From: Ligustrum vulgare
Lineage: Eukaryota > Streptophyta > Magnoliopsida > Lamiales > Oleaceae
Assembly: GCA_963555705.1 (NCBI GenBank)
Contig: OY743180.1
Location: 34,318,129 to 34,382,128, forward strand
Reading direction: 5' to 3'
Length of the DNA stretch: 64,000 nt
The notes under the pieces are model-generated. The model did no database searches. It saw only the letters and a list, made by a program, of their open reading frames with translations, and was not told the DNA's origin. Made by a program: the position numbers and the translations under genes. This document shows positions 9,324-21,340 of this stretch, piece by piece (the stretch's first letter is position 1; every line of letters starts with the position of its first letter).

Positions 9324-12300
9324 ATTCTTCTAAGAGTCCTTAAAGGAAGAATGTTTTTTAATATAGTACCCTCAAACCTTTTTCCGAGTATTTTACCATC
9401 GCATCTTTTTAATAAATTCGTATTAACCGTTAGTTTTAATTAATATACGTTTTTAAAGTTTTTTCTTTTTATTTTCTAGTTCTAAATATAAATATTTTTC
9501 AAGTATATATAATCAAAAACTCTTCAATTTCTCACTAAAAAATCTTTTAAATAAAATAAAAAACACTGTTATAATTTGTGATTTCTGATACTTTCTTCAA
9601 TCAAAGGGAGAAAAAAAATGAGGACTTCTTGAATTAATTTTTTTCATTCATATGACCATTTTTTTTTTTAATGAAACAATTCTTCTAAGAGGACTTAAAG
9701 GGAGAATGTTTTTTAATATATTACCCTCAAACCTTTTTCTTTTTAATAAATTCGTATTAACCGTTAGTTTTAATTAATATACATTTTTCAATATTTATTT
9801 ATTTTTATTTTCTTATTCTAAATAAAAGTATTTTTCAAATATATATAATCTAAACTCTTCAATTTCTAGTTGAAAAAACTTTTAAATAAAATAAACAACT
9901 CTGTTATAATTTGTGATTTCCGATACTTTCTTCAATCAAAGGGAGAAAAAAAATGAGGACTTCTTGAATTAATTTTTTTCATTCATATGACAATTTTTTT
10001 TAAATGAAACAATTCTTCTAAGAGGCCTTAAAGGAAGAATGTTTTTTAATATAGTACCCTCAAACTTTTTTCCGAGTATTTTACCATCGCATCTTTTTAA
10101 TAAATTCGTATTAACCGTTAGTTTTAATTAATTTACGTTTTTAAAGTTTTTTCTTTTTATTTTCTAGTTCTAAATATAAATATTTTTCAAGTATATATAA
10201 TCAAAAACTCTTCAATTTCTCACTAAAAAATCTTTTAAATAAAATAAAAAACACTGTTATAATTTGTGATTTCTGATACTTTCTTCAATCAAATGGAGAA
10301 AAAAAATGAGGACTTCTTGAATTAATTTTTTTCATTCATATGACAATTTTTTTTTTTAATTTAACAATTCTTCTAAGAGGCCTTAGAGGGAGAATGTTTT
10401 TTAATATAGTACCCTCAAACCTTTTTCCGAGTATTTTACCATCACATCTTTTTAATAAATTCGTATAAACCGTTAGTTTTAATTAATATACGTTTTTAAA
10501 GTTTTTTCTTTTTATTTTCTAGTTCTAAATATAAATATTTTTCAAGTATATATAATCAAAAACTCTTCAATTTCTCACTAAAAAATCTTTTAAATAAAAT
10601 AAAAAACACTGTTATAATTTGTGATTTTTGATACTTTCTTCAATCAAAGGGAGAAAAAAAATGAGGACTTCTTGAATTAATTTTTTTCATTCATATGACA
10701 ATTTTTTTTTTAAATGAAACAATTCTTCGAAGAGGCCTTAAAGGGAGAATGTTTTTTAATATATTACCCTCAAACCTTTTTCTTTTTAATAAATTCGTAT
10801 TAACCGTTAGTTTTAATTAATATAAATTTTCAATATTTATTTATTTTTATTTTCTTATTCTAAATAAAAGTATTTTTCAAATATATATAATCTAAACTCT
10901 TCAATTTCTCGTTGAAAAATCTTTCAAATAAAATAAACAACTCTGTTATAATTTGTGATTTCTGATACTTTCTTCAATCAAAGGGAGAAAAAAAAATGAG
11001 GACTTCTTGAATTAATTTTTTTCATTCATATGACAATTTTTTTTTTTTAATTTAACAATTCTTCTAAGAGGCCTTAGAGGGAGAATGTTTTTTAATATAG
11101 TACCCTCAAACCTTTTTCCGAGTATTTTACCATCGCATCTTTTTAATAAATTCGTATAAACCGTTAGTTTTAATTAATATACGTTTTTAAAGTTTTTTCT
11201 TTTTATTTTCTAGTTCTAAATATAAATATTTTTCAAGTATATATAATCAAAAACTCTTCAATTTCTCACTAAAAAATCTTTTAAATAAAATAAAAAACAC
11301 TGTTATAATTTGTGATTTTTGATACTTTCTTCAATCAAAGGGAGAAAAAAAATGAGGACTTCTTGAATTAATTTTTTTCATTCATACAACAATTTTTTTT
11401 TTTAAATGAAACAATTCTTCTAAGAGGCCTTAAAGGGAGAATGTTTTTTAATATAGTACCCTCAAACCTTTTTCCGAGTATTTTACCATCGCATCTTTTT
11501 AATAAATTCGTATTAACCGTTAGTTTTAATTAATATACATTTTTCAATATTTATTTATTTTTATTTTCTTATTCTAAATAAAAGTATTTTTCAAATATAT
11601 TTAATCTAAACTCTTCAATTTCTCGTTGAAATTTTTTTTAAATAAAATAAAAAACACTGTTATAATTTGTGATTTCTGATACTTTCTTCAATCAAAGGGA
11701 GAAAAAAAAATGAGGACTTCTTGAATTAATTTTTTTCATTCGTATAACAATTTTTTTTTAAATGAAACAATTCTTCTAAGAGTCCTTAAAGGGAGAATGT
11801 TTTTTAATATAGTACCCTCAAACCTTTTTCCGAGTATTTTACCATCGCATCTTTTTAATAAATTCGTATTAACCGTTAGTTTTAATTAATATACGTTTTT
11901 AAAGTTTATTCTTTTTATTTTCTAGTTCTAAATATAAATATTTTTCAAGTATATATAATCAAAAACTCTTCAATTTCTCACTAAAAAATCTTTTAAATAA
12001 AATAAAAAACACTGTTATAATTTGTGATTTCTGATACTTTCTTCAATCAAAGGGAGAAAAAAAATGAGGACTTCTTGAATTAATTTTTTTCATTCATATG
12101 ACCATTTTTTTTTTTAATGAAACAATTCTTCTAAGAGGACTTAAAGGGAGAATGTTTTTTAATATATTACTCTCAAACCTTTTTCTTTTTAATAAATTCG
12201 TATTAACCGTTAGTTTTAATTAATATACATTTTTCAATATTTATTTATTTTTATTTTCTTATTCTAAATAAAAGTATTTTTCAAATATATATAATCAAAA

Positions 12301-13151
12301 ACTCTTCAATTTCTCACTAAAAAATCTTTTAAATAAAATAAAAAACACTGTTATAATTTGTGATTTCTGATACTTTCTTCAATCAAAGGGAGAAAAAAAA
12401 TGAGGACTTCTTGAATTAATTTTTTTCATTCATATAACAATTTTTTTTTTTAAATGAAACAATTCTTCTAAGAGGCGTTAAAGGGAGAATGTTTTTTAAT
12501 ATATTACCCTCAAACCTTTTTCTTTTTAATAAATTCGTATTAACCGTTAGTTTTAATTAATATACATTTTTCAATATTTATTTATTTTTATTTTCTTATT
12601 CTAAATAAAAGTGTTTTTCAAATATATATAATCTAAACTCTTCAATTTCTCGTTGGAAATTTTTTTAAATAAAATAAAAAACACTGTTATAATTTGTGAT
12701 TTCTGATACTTTCTTCAATCAAAGGGAGAAAAAAAAATGAGGACTTCTTGAATTAATTTTTTTCATACGTATAACAATTTTTTTTTAAATGAAACAATTC
12801 TTCTAAGAGGCCTTAAAGGGAGAATGTTTTTTAATATAGTACCCTCAAACCTTTTTCCGAGTATTTTACCATCACATCTTTTTAATAAATTCGTATTAAC
12901 CGTTAGTTTTAATTAATTTACGTTTTTAAAGTTTTTTCTTTTTATTTTCTAGTTCTAAATATAAATATTTTTCAAGTATATATAATCAAAAACTCTTCAA
13001 TTTCTCACTAAAAAATCTTTTATATAAAATAAAAAACACTGTTATAATTTGTGATTTCTGATACTTTCTTCAATCAAAGGGAGAAAAAAAATGAGGACTT
13101 CTTGAATTAATTTTTTTCATTCATATGACAATTTTTTTTTTAAATGAAACA
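9324..13151 (+). repeat. 11-monomer higher-order unit, copy 2 (3,828 bp)
   Basis: Monomers start at 9324, 9679, 10012, 10367, 10722, 11058, 11414, 11770, 12125, 12462 and 12797, matching copy 1 in order. The rare markers listed for copy 1 recur here, so the duplication is recent. Private changes include AAAGGAAGAA in the third monomer and ATATATTTAATC near 11597. The end of the eleventh monomer differs: it ends CATATGACAA with AAATGAAAC instead of CGTATAAC, so the homology to copy 1 stops near 13125. Confidence 0.9.
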
Positions 13152-16100
13152 ATTCTTCTAAGAGGCCTTAAAGGGAGAATGTTTTTTAATATATTACCCT
13201 CAAACCTTTTTCTTTTTAATAAATTCGTATTAACCGTTAGTTTTAATTAATATACATTTTTCAATATTTATTTATTTTTATTTTCTTATTCTAAATAAAA
13301 GTATTTTTCAAATATATATAATCTAAACTCTTCAATTTCTAGTTGAAAAAACTTTTAAATAAAATAAACAACTCTGTTATAATTTGTGATTTCCGATACT
13401 TTCTTCAATCAAAGGGAGAAAAAAAATGAGGACTTCTTGAATTAATTTTTTTCATTCATATAACAAATTTTTTTTTTAAATGAAACAATTCTTCTAAGAG
13501 GCGTTAAAGGGAGAATGTTTTTTAATATATTACCCTCAAACCTTTTTCTTTTTAATAAATTCGTATTAACCGTTAGTTTTAATTAATATACATTTTTCAA
13601 TATTTATTTATTTTTATTTTCTTATTCTAAATAAAAATATTTTTCAAATATATATAATCTAGACTCTTCAATTTCTCACTAAAAAATCTTTTAAATAAAA
13701 TAAAAAACACTGTTATAATTTGTGATTTCTGATACTTTCTTCAATCAAAGGGAGAAAAAAAATGAGGACTTCTTGAATTAATTTTTTTCATTCATATAAC
13801 AAATTTTTTTTTTAAATGAAACAATTCTTCTAAGAGGCGTTAAAGGGAGAATGTTTTTTAATATATTACCCTCAAACCTTTTTCTTTTTAATAAATTCGT
13901 ATTAACCGTTAGTTTTAATTAATATACATTTTTCAATATTTATTTATTTTTATTTTCTTATTCTAAATAAAAGTATTTTTCAAATATATATAATCTAAAC
14001 TCTTCAATTTCTCGTTGAAAAATCTTTAAAATAAAATAAAAAACACTGTTATAATTTGTGATTTCTGATACTTTCTTCAATCAAAGGGAGAAAAAAAATG
14101 AGGACTTCTTGAATTAATTTTTTTCATTCATATGACAATTTTTTTTTTTTAATTTAACAATTCTTCTAAGAGGCCTTAAAGGGAGAATGTTTTTTAATAT
14201 AGTACCCTCAAACCTTTTTCCGAGTATTTTACCATCACATCTTTTTAATAAATTCGTATTAACCGTTAGTTTTAATTAATTTACGTTTTTAAAGTTTTTT
14301 CTTTTTATTTTCTAGTTCTAAATATAAATATTTTTCAAGTATATATAATCAAAAACTCTTCAATTTCTCACTAAAAAATCTTTTAAATAAAAAAAAAAAC
14401 ACTGTTATAATTTGTGATTTCTGATACTTTCTTCAATCAAAGGGAGAAAAAAAATGAGGACTTCTTGAATTAATTTTTTTCATTCATATGACAATTTTTT
14501 TTTTTAAATGAAACAATTCTTCTAAGAGGCCTTAAAGGGAGAATGTTTTTTAATATATTACCCTCAAACCTTTTTCTTTTTAATAAATTCGTATTAACCG
14601 TTAGTTTTAATTAATATACATTTTTCAATATTTATTTATTTTTATTTTCTTATTCTAAATAAAAGTATTTTTCAAATATATATAATCTAAACTCTTCAAT
14701 TTCTAGTTGAAAAAACTTTTAAATAAAATAAACAACTCTGTTATAATTTGTGATTTCCGATACTTTCTTCAATCAAAGGGAGAAAAAAAATGAGGACTTC
14801 TTGAATTAATTTTTTTCATTCATATGACAATTTTTTTTTTTTAATTTAACAATTCTTCTAAGAGGCCTTAAAGGGAGAATGTTTTTTAATATAGTATCCT
14901 CAAACCTTTTTCCGAGTATTTTACCATCGCATCTTTTTAATAAATTCGTATTAACCGTTAGTTTTAATTAATTTACGTTTTTAAAGTTTTTTCTTTTTAT
15001 TTTCTAGTTCTAAATATAAATATTTTTCAAGTATATATAATTAAAACTCTTCAATTTCTCACTAAAAAATCTTTTAAATAAAATAAAAAACACTGTTATA
15101 ATTTGTGATTTCTGATACTTTCTTCAATCAAAGGGAGAAAAAAAATGAGGACTTCTTGAATTAATTTTTTTCATTCATATGACAATTTTTTTTTTAAATG
15201 AAACAATTCTTCTAAGAGGCCTTAAAGGGAGAATGTTTTTTAATATATTACCCTCAAACCTTTTTCTTTTTAATAAATTCGTATTAACCGTTAGTTTTAA
15301 TTAATATACATTTTTCAATATTTATTTATTATTATTTTCTTATTCTAAATAAAAGTATTTTTCAAATATATATAATCTAAACTCTTCAATTTCTAGTTGA
15401 AAAAACTTTTAAATAAAATAAACAACTCTGTTATAATTTGTGATTTCCGATACTTTCTTCAATCAAAGGGAGAAAAAAAATGAGGACTTCTTGAATTAAT
15501 TTTTTTCATTCATATAACAAATTTTTTTTTTAAATGAAACAATTCTTCTAAGAGGCGTTAAAGGGAGAATGTTTTTTAATATATTACCCTCAAACCTTTT
15601 TCTTTTTAATAAATTCGTATTAACCGTTAGTTTTAATTAATATACATTTTTCAATATTTATTTATTTTTATTTTCTTATTCTAAATAAAAGTATTTTTCA
15701 AATATATATAATCTAAACTCTTCAATTTCTAGTTGAAAAAACTTTTAAATAAAATAAACAACTCTGTTATAATTTGTGATTTCCGATACTTTCTTCAATC
15801 AAAGGGAGAAAAAAAATGAGGACTTCTTGAATTAATTTTTTTCATTCCTATGACAATTTTTTTTTTTAAATGAAACAATTCTTCTAAGAGACCTTAAAGG
15901 GAGAATGTTTTTTAATATAGTACCCTCAAACCTTTTTTCGAGTATTTACCATCGCATCTTTTTAATAAATTCGTATTAACCGTTAGTTTTAATTAATATA
16001 CGTTTTTAAAGTTTTTTCTTTTTATTTTCTAGTTCTAAATATAAATATTTTTCAAGTATATATAATCAAAAACTCTTCAATTTCTCACTAAAAAATCTTT

Positions 16101-16205
16101 TAAAAAAAATAAAAAACACTGTTATAATTTGTGATTTCTGATACTTTCTTCAATCAAAGGGAGAAAAAAAATGAGGACTTCTTGAATTAATTTTTTTCAT
16201 TCATA

Positions 16206-16248
16206 TGACCATTTTTTTTTTTAATGAAACAATTCTTCTAAGAGGCCT
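16206..16248 (+). other. Junction that breaks the end-start linkage rule (1)
   Basis: The monomer that ends here has CATATGACCA with AATGAAAC. Everywhere else but one place this end is followed by AGAGGACTT, but here the next monomer starts AGAGGCCTT. The mismatch suggests a past exchange or conversion tract ending within these about 40 bp. Confidence 0.65.
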
Positions 16249-16900
16249 TAAAGGGAGAATGTTTTTTAATATATTACCCTCAAACCTTTTTCTTTTTAAT
16301 AAATTCGTATTAACCGTTAGTTTTAATTAATATACATTTTTCAATATTTATTTATTTTTATTTTCTTATTCTAAATAAAAGTATTTTTCAAATATATATA
16401 ATCTAAACTCTTCAATTTCTAGTTGAAAAAACTTTTAAATAAAATAAACAACTCTGTTATAATTTGTGATTTCCGATACTTTCTTCAATCAAAGGGAGAA
16501 AAAAAATGAGGACTTCTTGAATTAATTTTTTTCATTCATATAACAAATTTTTTTTTTTAAATGAAACAATTCTTCTAAGAGGCGTTAAAGGGAGAATGTT
16601 TTTTAATATATTACTCTCAAACCTTTTTCTTTTTAATAAATTCGTATTAACCGTTAGTTTTAATTAATATACATTTTTCAATATTTATTTATTTTTATTT
16701 TCTTATTCTAAATAAAAGTATTTTTCAAATATATATAATCTAAACTCTTCAATTTCTCGTTGAAAAATCTTTAAAATAAAATAAACAACTCTGTTATAAT
16801 TTGTGATTTCTGATACTTTCTTCAATCAAAGGGAGAAAAAAAATGAGGACTTCTTGAATTAATTTTTTTCATTCGTATAACAATTTTTTTTTAAATGAAA

Positions 16901-16906
16901 GAATTC
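16901..16906 (+). other. Private GAATTC at a monomer boundary
   Basis: Where other monomers read ATGAAACAATTC, this one reads ATGAAAGAATTC. The change from C to G makes the only GAATTC (EcoRI site) I noticed in the window. It is a singleton, so it can serve as a landmark in an otherwise highly repeated map. Confidence 0.75.
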
Positions 16907-17237
16907 TTCTAAGAGGCCTTAAAGGGAGAATGTTTTTTAATATAGTACCCTCAAACCTTTTTCTTTTTAATAAATTCGTATTAACCGTTAGTTTTAATTA
17001 ATATACATTTTTCAATATTTATTTATTTTTATTTTCTTATTCTAAATAAAAGTATTTTTCAAATATATATAATCTAAACTCTTCAATTTCTAGTTGAAAA
17101 AACTTTTAAATAAAATAAACAACTCTGTTATAATTTGTGATTTCCGATACTTTCTTCAATCAAAGGGAGAAAAAAAATGAGGACTTCTTGAATTAATTTT
17201 TTTCATTCATATGACCATTTTTTTTTTTAATGAAACA

Positions 17238-17571
17238 ATTCTTCTAAGAGGACTTAAAGGGAGAATGTTTTTTAATATATTACTCTCAAACCTTTTTCTT
17301 TTTAATAAATTCGTATTAACCGTTAGTTTTAATTAATATACATTTTTCAATATATATTTATTTTTATTTTCTTATTCTAAATAAAAGTATTTTTCAAATA
17401 TATATAATCTAAACTCTTCAATTTCTCGTTGAAAAATCTTTAAAATAAAATAAAAAACACTGTTATAATTTGTGATTTCTGATACTTTCTTCAATCAAAG
17501 GGAGAAAAAAAATGAGGACTTCTTGAATTAATTTTTTTCATTCATATGACAATTTTTTTTTTAATTTAACA
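17238..17571 (+). repeat. Reference S-A monomer with c tail
   Basis: The c subclass of S-A has TCGTTGAAAAATC followed by TTTAAAATAAAATAAA. Many copies, this one included, have CAATATATATTT in place of CAATATTTATT and begin AGAGGACTT. The usual 3' end is CATATGACAA, a T-run and AATTTAAC, which is always followed by an L monomer with an AGGCCTT start. Other AGAGGACTT copies of this exact type start at 19289, 23082, 30693, 33125, 36946, 39713, 44221, 50402, 52100, 53127, 54489 and 55516. The class is one of the three members of the probable ancestral trimer. Confidence 0.85.
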
Positions 17572-17926
17572 ATTCTTCTAAGAGGCCTTGAAGGGAAAAT
17601 GTTTTTTAATATAGTACCCTCAAACCTTTTTCCGAGTATTTTACCATCACATCTTTTTAATAAATTCGTATTAACCGTTAGTTTTAATTAATATACATTT
17701 TTAAAGTTTTTTCTTTTTATTTTCTAGTTCTAAATATAAATATTTTTCAAGTATATATAATCAAAAACTCTTCAATTTCTCACTAAAAAATCTTTTAAAT
17801 AAAATAAAAAACACTGTTATAATTTGTGATTTCTGATACTTTCTTCAATCAAAGGGAGAAAAAAAATGAGGACTTCTTGAATTAATTTTTTTCATTCATA
17901 TGACAATTTTTTTTTTAAATGAAACA

Positions 17927-18261
17927 ATTCTTCTAAGAGGCCTTAAAGGGAGAATGTTTTTTAATATATTACCCTCAAACCTTTTTCTTTTTAATAAATT
18001 CGTATTAACCGTTAGTTTTAATTAATATACATTTTTCAATATTTATTTATTTTTATTTTCTTATTCTAAATAAAAGTATTTTTCAAATATATATAATCTA
18101 AACTCTTCAATTTCTAGTTGAAAAAACTTTTAAATAAAATAAACAACTCTGTTATAATTTGTGATTTCCGATACTTTCTTCAATCAAAGGGAGAAAAAAA
18201 ATGAGGACTTCTTGAATTAATTTTTTTCATTCATATGACCATTTTTTTTTTTAATGAAACA
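17927..18261 (+). repeat. Reference S-A monomer with b tail
   Basis: The b subclass of S-A has TAGTTGAAAAAAC, then AACAACTCTG in place of AAACACTG, and GATTTCCGATAC in place of GATTTCTGATAC. These three sites are inherited together in nearly every copy, so they form a haplotype about 65 bp long. The only clear break of the linkage is the hybrid monomer starting at 37640. A sub-lineage with ATATATCATC instead of ATATATAATC starts at 21005, 26206, 28619, 47679, 49395, 51093, 57233 and 58949. Another sub-lineage with ATAATTAGTG starts at 43886, 50066, 51764, 52792, 54154 and 55181. Confidence 0.85.
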
Positions 18262-18598
18262 ATTATTCTAAGAGGACTTAAAGGGAGAATGTTTTTTAAT
18301 ATATTACTCTCAAACCTATTTCTTTTTAATAAATTCGTATTAACCGTTAGTTTTAATTAATATACATTTTTCAATATTTATTTATTTTTATTTTCTTATT
18401 CTAAATAAAAATATTTTTCAAATATATATAATCTAGACTCTTCAATTTCTCACTAAAAAATCTTTTAAATAAAATAAAAAACACTGTTATAATTTGTGAT
18501 TTCTGATACTTTCTTCAATCAAAGGGAGAAAAAAAATGAGGACTTCTTGAATTAATTTTTTTCATTCATATGACAATTTTTTTTTTTTTAATTTAACA

Positions 18599-18953
18599 AT
18601 TCTTCTAAGAGGCCTTAAAGGGAGAATGTTTTTTAATATAGTACCCTCAAACCTTTTTCCGAGTATTTTACCATCACATCTTTTTAATAAATTCGTATTA
18701 ACCGTTAGTTTTAATTAATTTACGTTTTTAAAGTTTTTTCTTTTTATTTTCTAGTTCTAAATATAAATATTTTTCAAGTATATATAATCAAAAACTCTTC
18801 AATTTCTCACTAAAAAATCTTTTAAATAAAATAAAAAACACTGTTATAATTTGTGATTTCTGATACTTTCTTCAATCAAAGGGAGAAAAAAAATGAGGAC
18901 TTCTTGAATTAATTTTTTTCATTCATATGACAATTTTTTTTTTAAATGAAACA
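18599..18953 (+). repeat. Reference L-B monomer (355 bp)
   Basis: L-B is the long class (about 66 copies). It carries the 21-bp box between the CCTTTTTC and TTTTTAAT runs and the B-type central segment (GTTTTTAAAGTTTTTTC, then CTAGTTCTAAATATAAATATT), which is 70 bp against 72 bp in A. It always has the a tail. Two box alleles occur: CATCGCATC and CATCACATC. The CACATC allele mostly travels with TAATTTACG, and almost always follows a monomer ending AATTTAAC in the middle and right parts of the window. A sub-lineage with TTTACTAGTTC in the central segment (for example at 22366, 24797, 36230, 60309, 63422) usually has AAAACAAAAAAC in its tail and ends CACATGATAA. No B segment was found without the box. 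Confidence 0.9.
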
Positions 18954-19288
18954 ATTCTTCTAAGAGGCCTTAAAGGGAGAATGTTTTTTAATATATTACC
19001 CTCAAACCTTTTTCTTTTTAATAAATTCGTATTAACCGTTAGTTTTAATTAATATACATTTTTCAATATTTATTTATTTTTATTTTCTTATTCTAAATAA
19101 AAGTATTTTTCAAATATATATAATCTAAACTCTTCAATTTCTAGTTGAAAAAACTTTTAAATAAAATAAACAACTCTGTTATAATTTGTGATTTCCGATA
19201 CTTTCTTCAATCAAAGGGAGAAAAAAAATGAGGACTTCTTGAATTAATTTTTTTCATTCATATGACCATTTTTTTTTTTAATGAAACA

Positions 19289-21340
19289 ATTCTTCTAAGA
19301 GGACTTAAAGGGAGAATGTTTTTTAATATATTACTCTCAAACCTTTTTCTTTTTAATAAATTCGTATTAACCGTTAGTTTTAATTAATATACATTTTTCA
19401 ATATATATTTATTTTTATTTTCTTATTCTAAATAAAAGTATTTTTCAAATATATATAATCTAAACTCTTCAATTTCTCGTTGAAAAATCTTTAAAATAAA
19501 ATAAAAAACACTGTTATAATTTGTGATTTCTGATACTTTCTTCAATCAAAGGGAGAAAAAAAATGAGGACTTCTTGAATTAATTTTTTTCATTCATATGA
19601 CAATTTTTTTTTTAATTTAACAATTCTTCTAAGAGGCCTTGAAGGGAAAATGTTTTTTAATATAGTACCCTCAAACCTTTTTCCGAGTATTTTACCATCA
19701 CATCTTTTTAATAAATTCGTATTAACCGTTAGTTTTAATTAATATACATTTTTAAAGTTTTTTCTTTTTATTTTCTAGTTCTAAATATAAATATTTTTCA
19801 AGTATATATAATCAAAAACTCTTCAATTTCTCACTAAAAAATCTTTTAAATAAAATAAAAAACACTGTTATAATTTGTGATTTCTGATACTTTCTTCAAT
19901 CAAAGGGAGAAAAAAAATGAGGACTTCTTGAATTAATTTTTTTCATTCATATGACAATTTTTTTTTTAAATGAAACAATTCTTCTAAGAGGCCTTAAAGG
20001 GAGAATGTTTTTTAATATATTACCCTCAAACCTTTTTCTTTTTAATAAATTCGTATTAACCGTTAGTTTTAATTAATATACATTTTTCAATATTTATTTA
20101 TTTTTATTTTCTTATTCTAAATAAAAGTATTTTTCAAATATATATAATCTAAACTCTTCAATTTCTAGTTGAAAAAACTTTTAAATAAAATAAACAACTC
20201 TGTTATAATTTGTGATTTCCGATACTTTCTTCAATCAAAGGGAGAAAAAAAATGAGGACTTCTTGAATTAATTTTTTTCATTCATATGACCATTTTTTTT
20301 TTTAATGAAACAATTATTCTAAGAGGACTTAAAGGGAGAATGTTTTTTAATATATTACTCTCAAACCTATTTCTTTTTAATAAATTCGTATTAACCGTTA
20401 GTTTTAATTAATATACATTTTTCAATATTTATTTATTTTTATTTTCTTATTCTAAATAAAAATATTTTTCAAATATATATAATCTAGACTCTTCAATTTC
20501 TCACTAAAAAATCTTTTAAATAAAATAAAAAACACTGTTATAATTTGTGATTTCTGATACTTTCTTCAATCAAAGGGAGAAAAAAAATGAGGACTTCTTG
20601 AATTAATTTTTTTCATTCATATGACAATTTTTTTTTTTTTAATTTAACAATTCTTCTAAGAGGCCTTAAAGGGAGAATGTTTTTTAATATAGTACCCTCA
20701 AACCTTTTTCCGAGTATTTTACCATCACATCTTTTTAATAAATTCGTATTAACCGTTAGTTTTAATTAATTTACGTTTTTAAAGTTTTTTCTTTTTATTT
20801 TCTAGTTCTAAATATAAATATTTTTCAAGTATATATAATCAAAAACTCTTCAATTTCTCACTAAAAAATCTTTTAAATAAAATAAAAAACACTGTTATAA
20901 TTTGTGATTTCTGATACTTTCTTCAATCAAAGGGAGAAAAAAAATGAGGACTTCTTGAATTAATTTTTTTCATTCATATGACAATTTTTTTTTTAAATGA
21001 AACAATTCTTCTAAGAGGCCTTAAAGGGAGAATGTTTTTTAATATATTACCCTCAAACCTTTTTCTTTTTAATAAATTCGTATTAACCGTTAGTTTTAAT
21101 TAATATACATTTTTCAATATTTATTTATTTTTATTTTCTTATTCTAAATAAAAGTATTTTTCAAATATATATCATCTAAACTCTTCAATTTCTAGTTGAA
21201 AATACTTTTAAATAAAATAAACAACTCTGTTATAATTTGTGATTTCCGATACTTTCTTCAATCAAAGGGAGAAAAAAAATGAGGACTTCTTGAATTAATT
21301 TTTTTCATTCATATAACAAATTTTTTTTTTAAATGAAACA
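19289..21340 (+). repeat. Six-monomer higher-order unit, copy 2
   Basis: Monomers start at 19289, 19623, 19978, 20313, 20650 and 21005. The first five match copy 1 at a constant offset of 2,051 bp, with the same rare markers. The sixth differs: it has ATATATCATC and GAAAATACTTTT in its b tail and ends CATATAACAAA. It belongs to the next block, whose homologous copies also start at 20313 (see 20313-25513). The two blocks thus overlap, and the exchange point lies in the monomer at 21005. Confidence 0.87.

Larger units (their letters stand above)
13152..17237 (+). repeat. Irregular stretch of 12 monomers
   Basis: Monomers start at 13152 (S-A b), 13488 (S-A a with CTAGACTC), 13824 (S-A c), 14160 (L-B), 14516 (b), 14852 (L-B), 15206 (b), 15542 (b), 15878 (L-B, short box), 16232 (b), 16569 (c with AACAACTCTG) and 16903 (b). 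No long period is evident. L-B/b pairs at 14160-14851 and 14852-15541 form a 692-bp dimer, and a related pair is at 12797-13487. The copy at 15878 has several private changes (AGAGACCTT start, CTTTTTTCGAG), and the one at 15206 has TTATTATTATT. The stretch looks older or more reshuffled than its neighbours. Confidence 0.72.
17238..19288 (+). repeat. Six-monomer higher-order unit, copy 1 (2,051 bp)
   Basis: Monomers start at 17238 (S-A c), 17572 (L-B), 17927 (S-A b), 18262 (S-A a, CTAGACTC), 18599 (L-B) and 18954 (S-A b). It can be read as two L/S/S trimers. Rare markers are CTTGAAGGGAAAATG with ACATTTTTAAAG in the second monomer, and CAATTATTC with CCTATTTC in the fourth. All recur 2,051 bp downstream. 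Confidence 0.9.
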
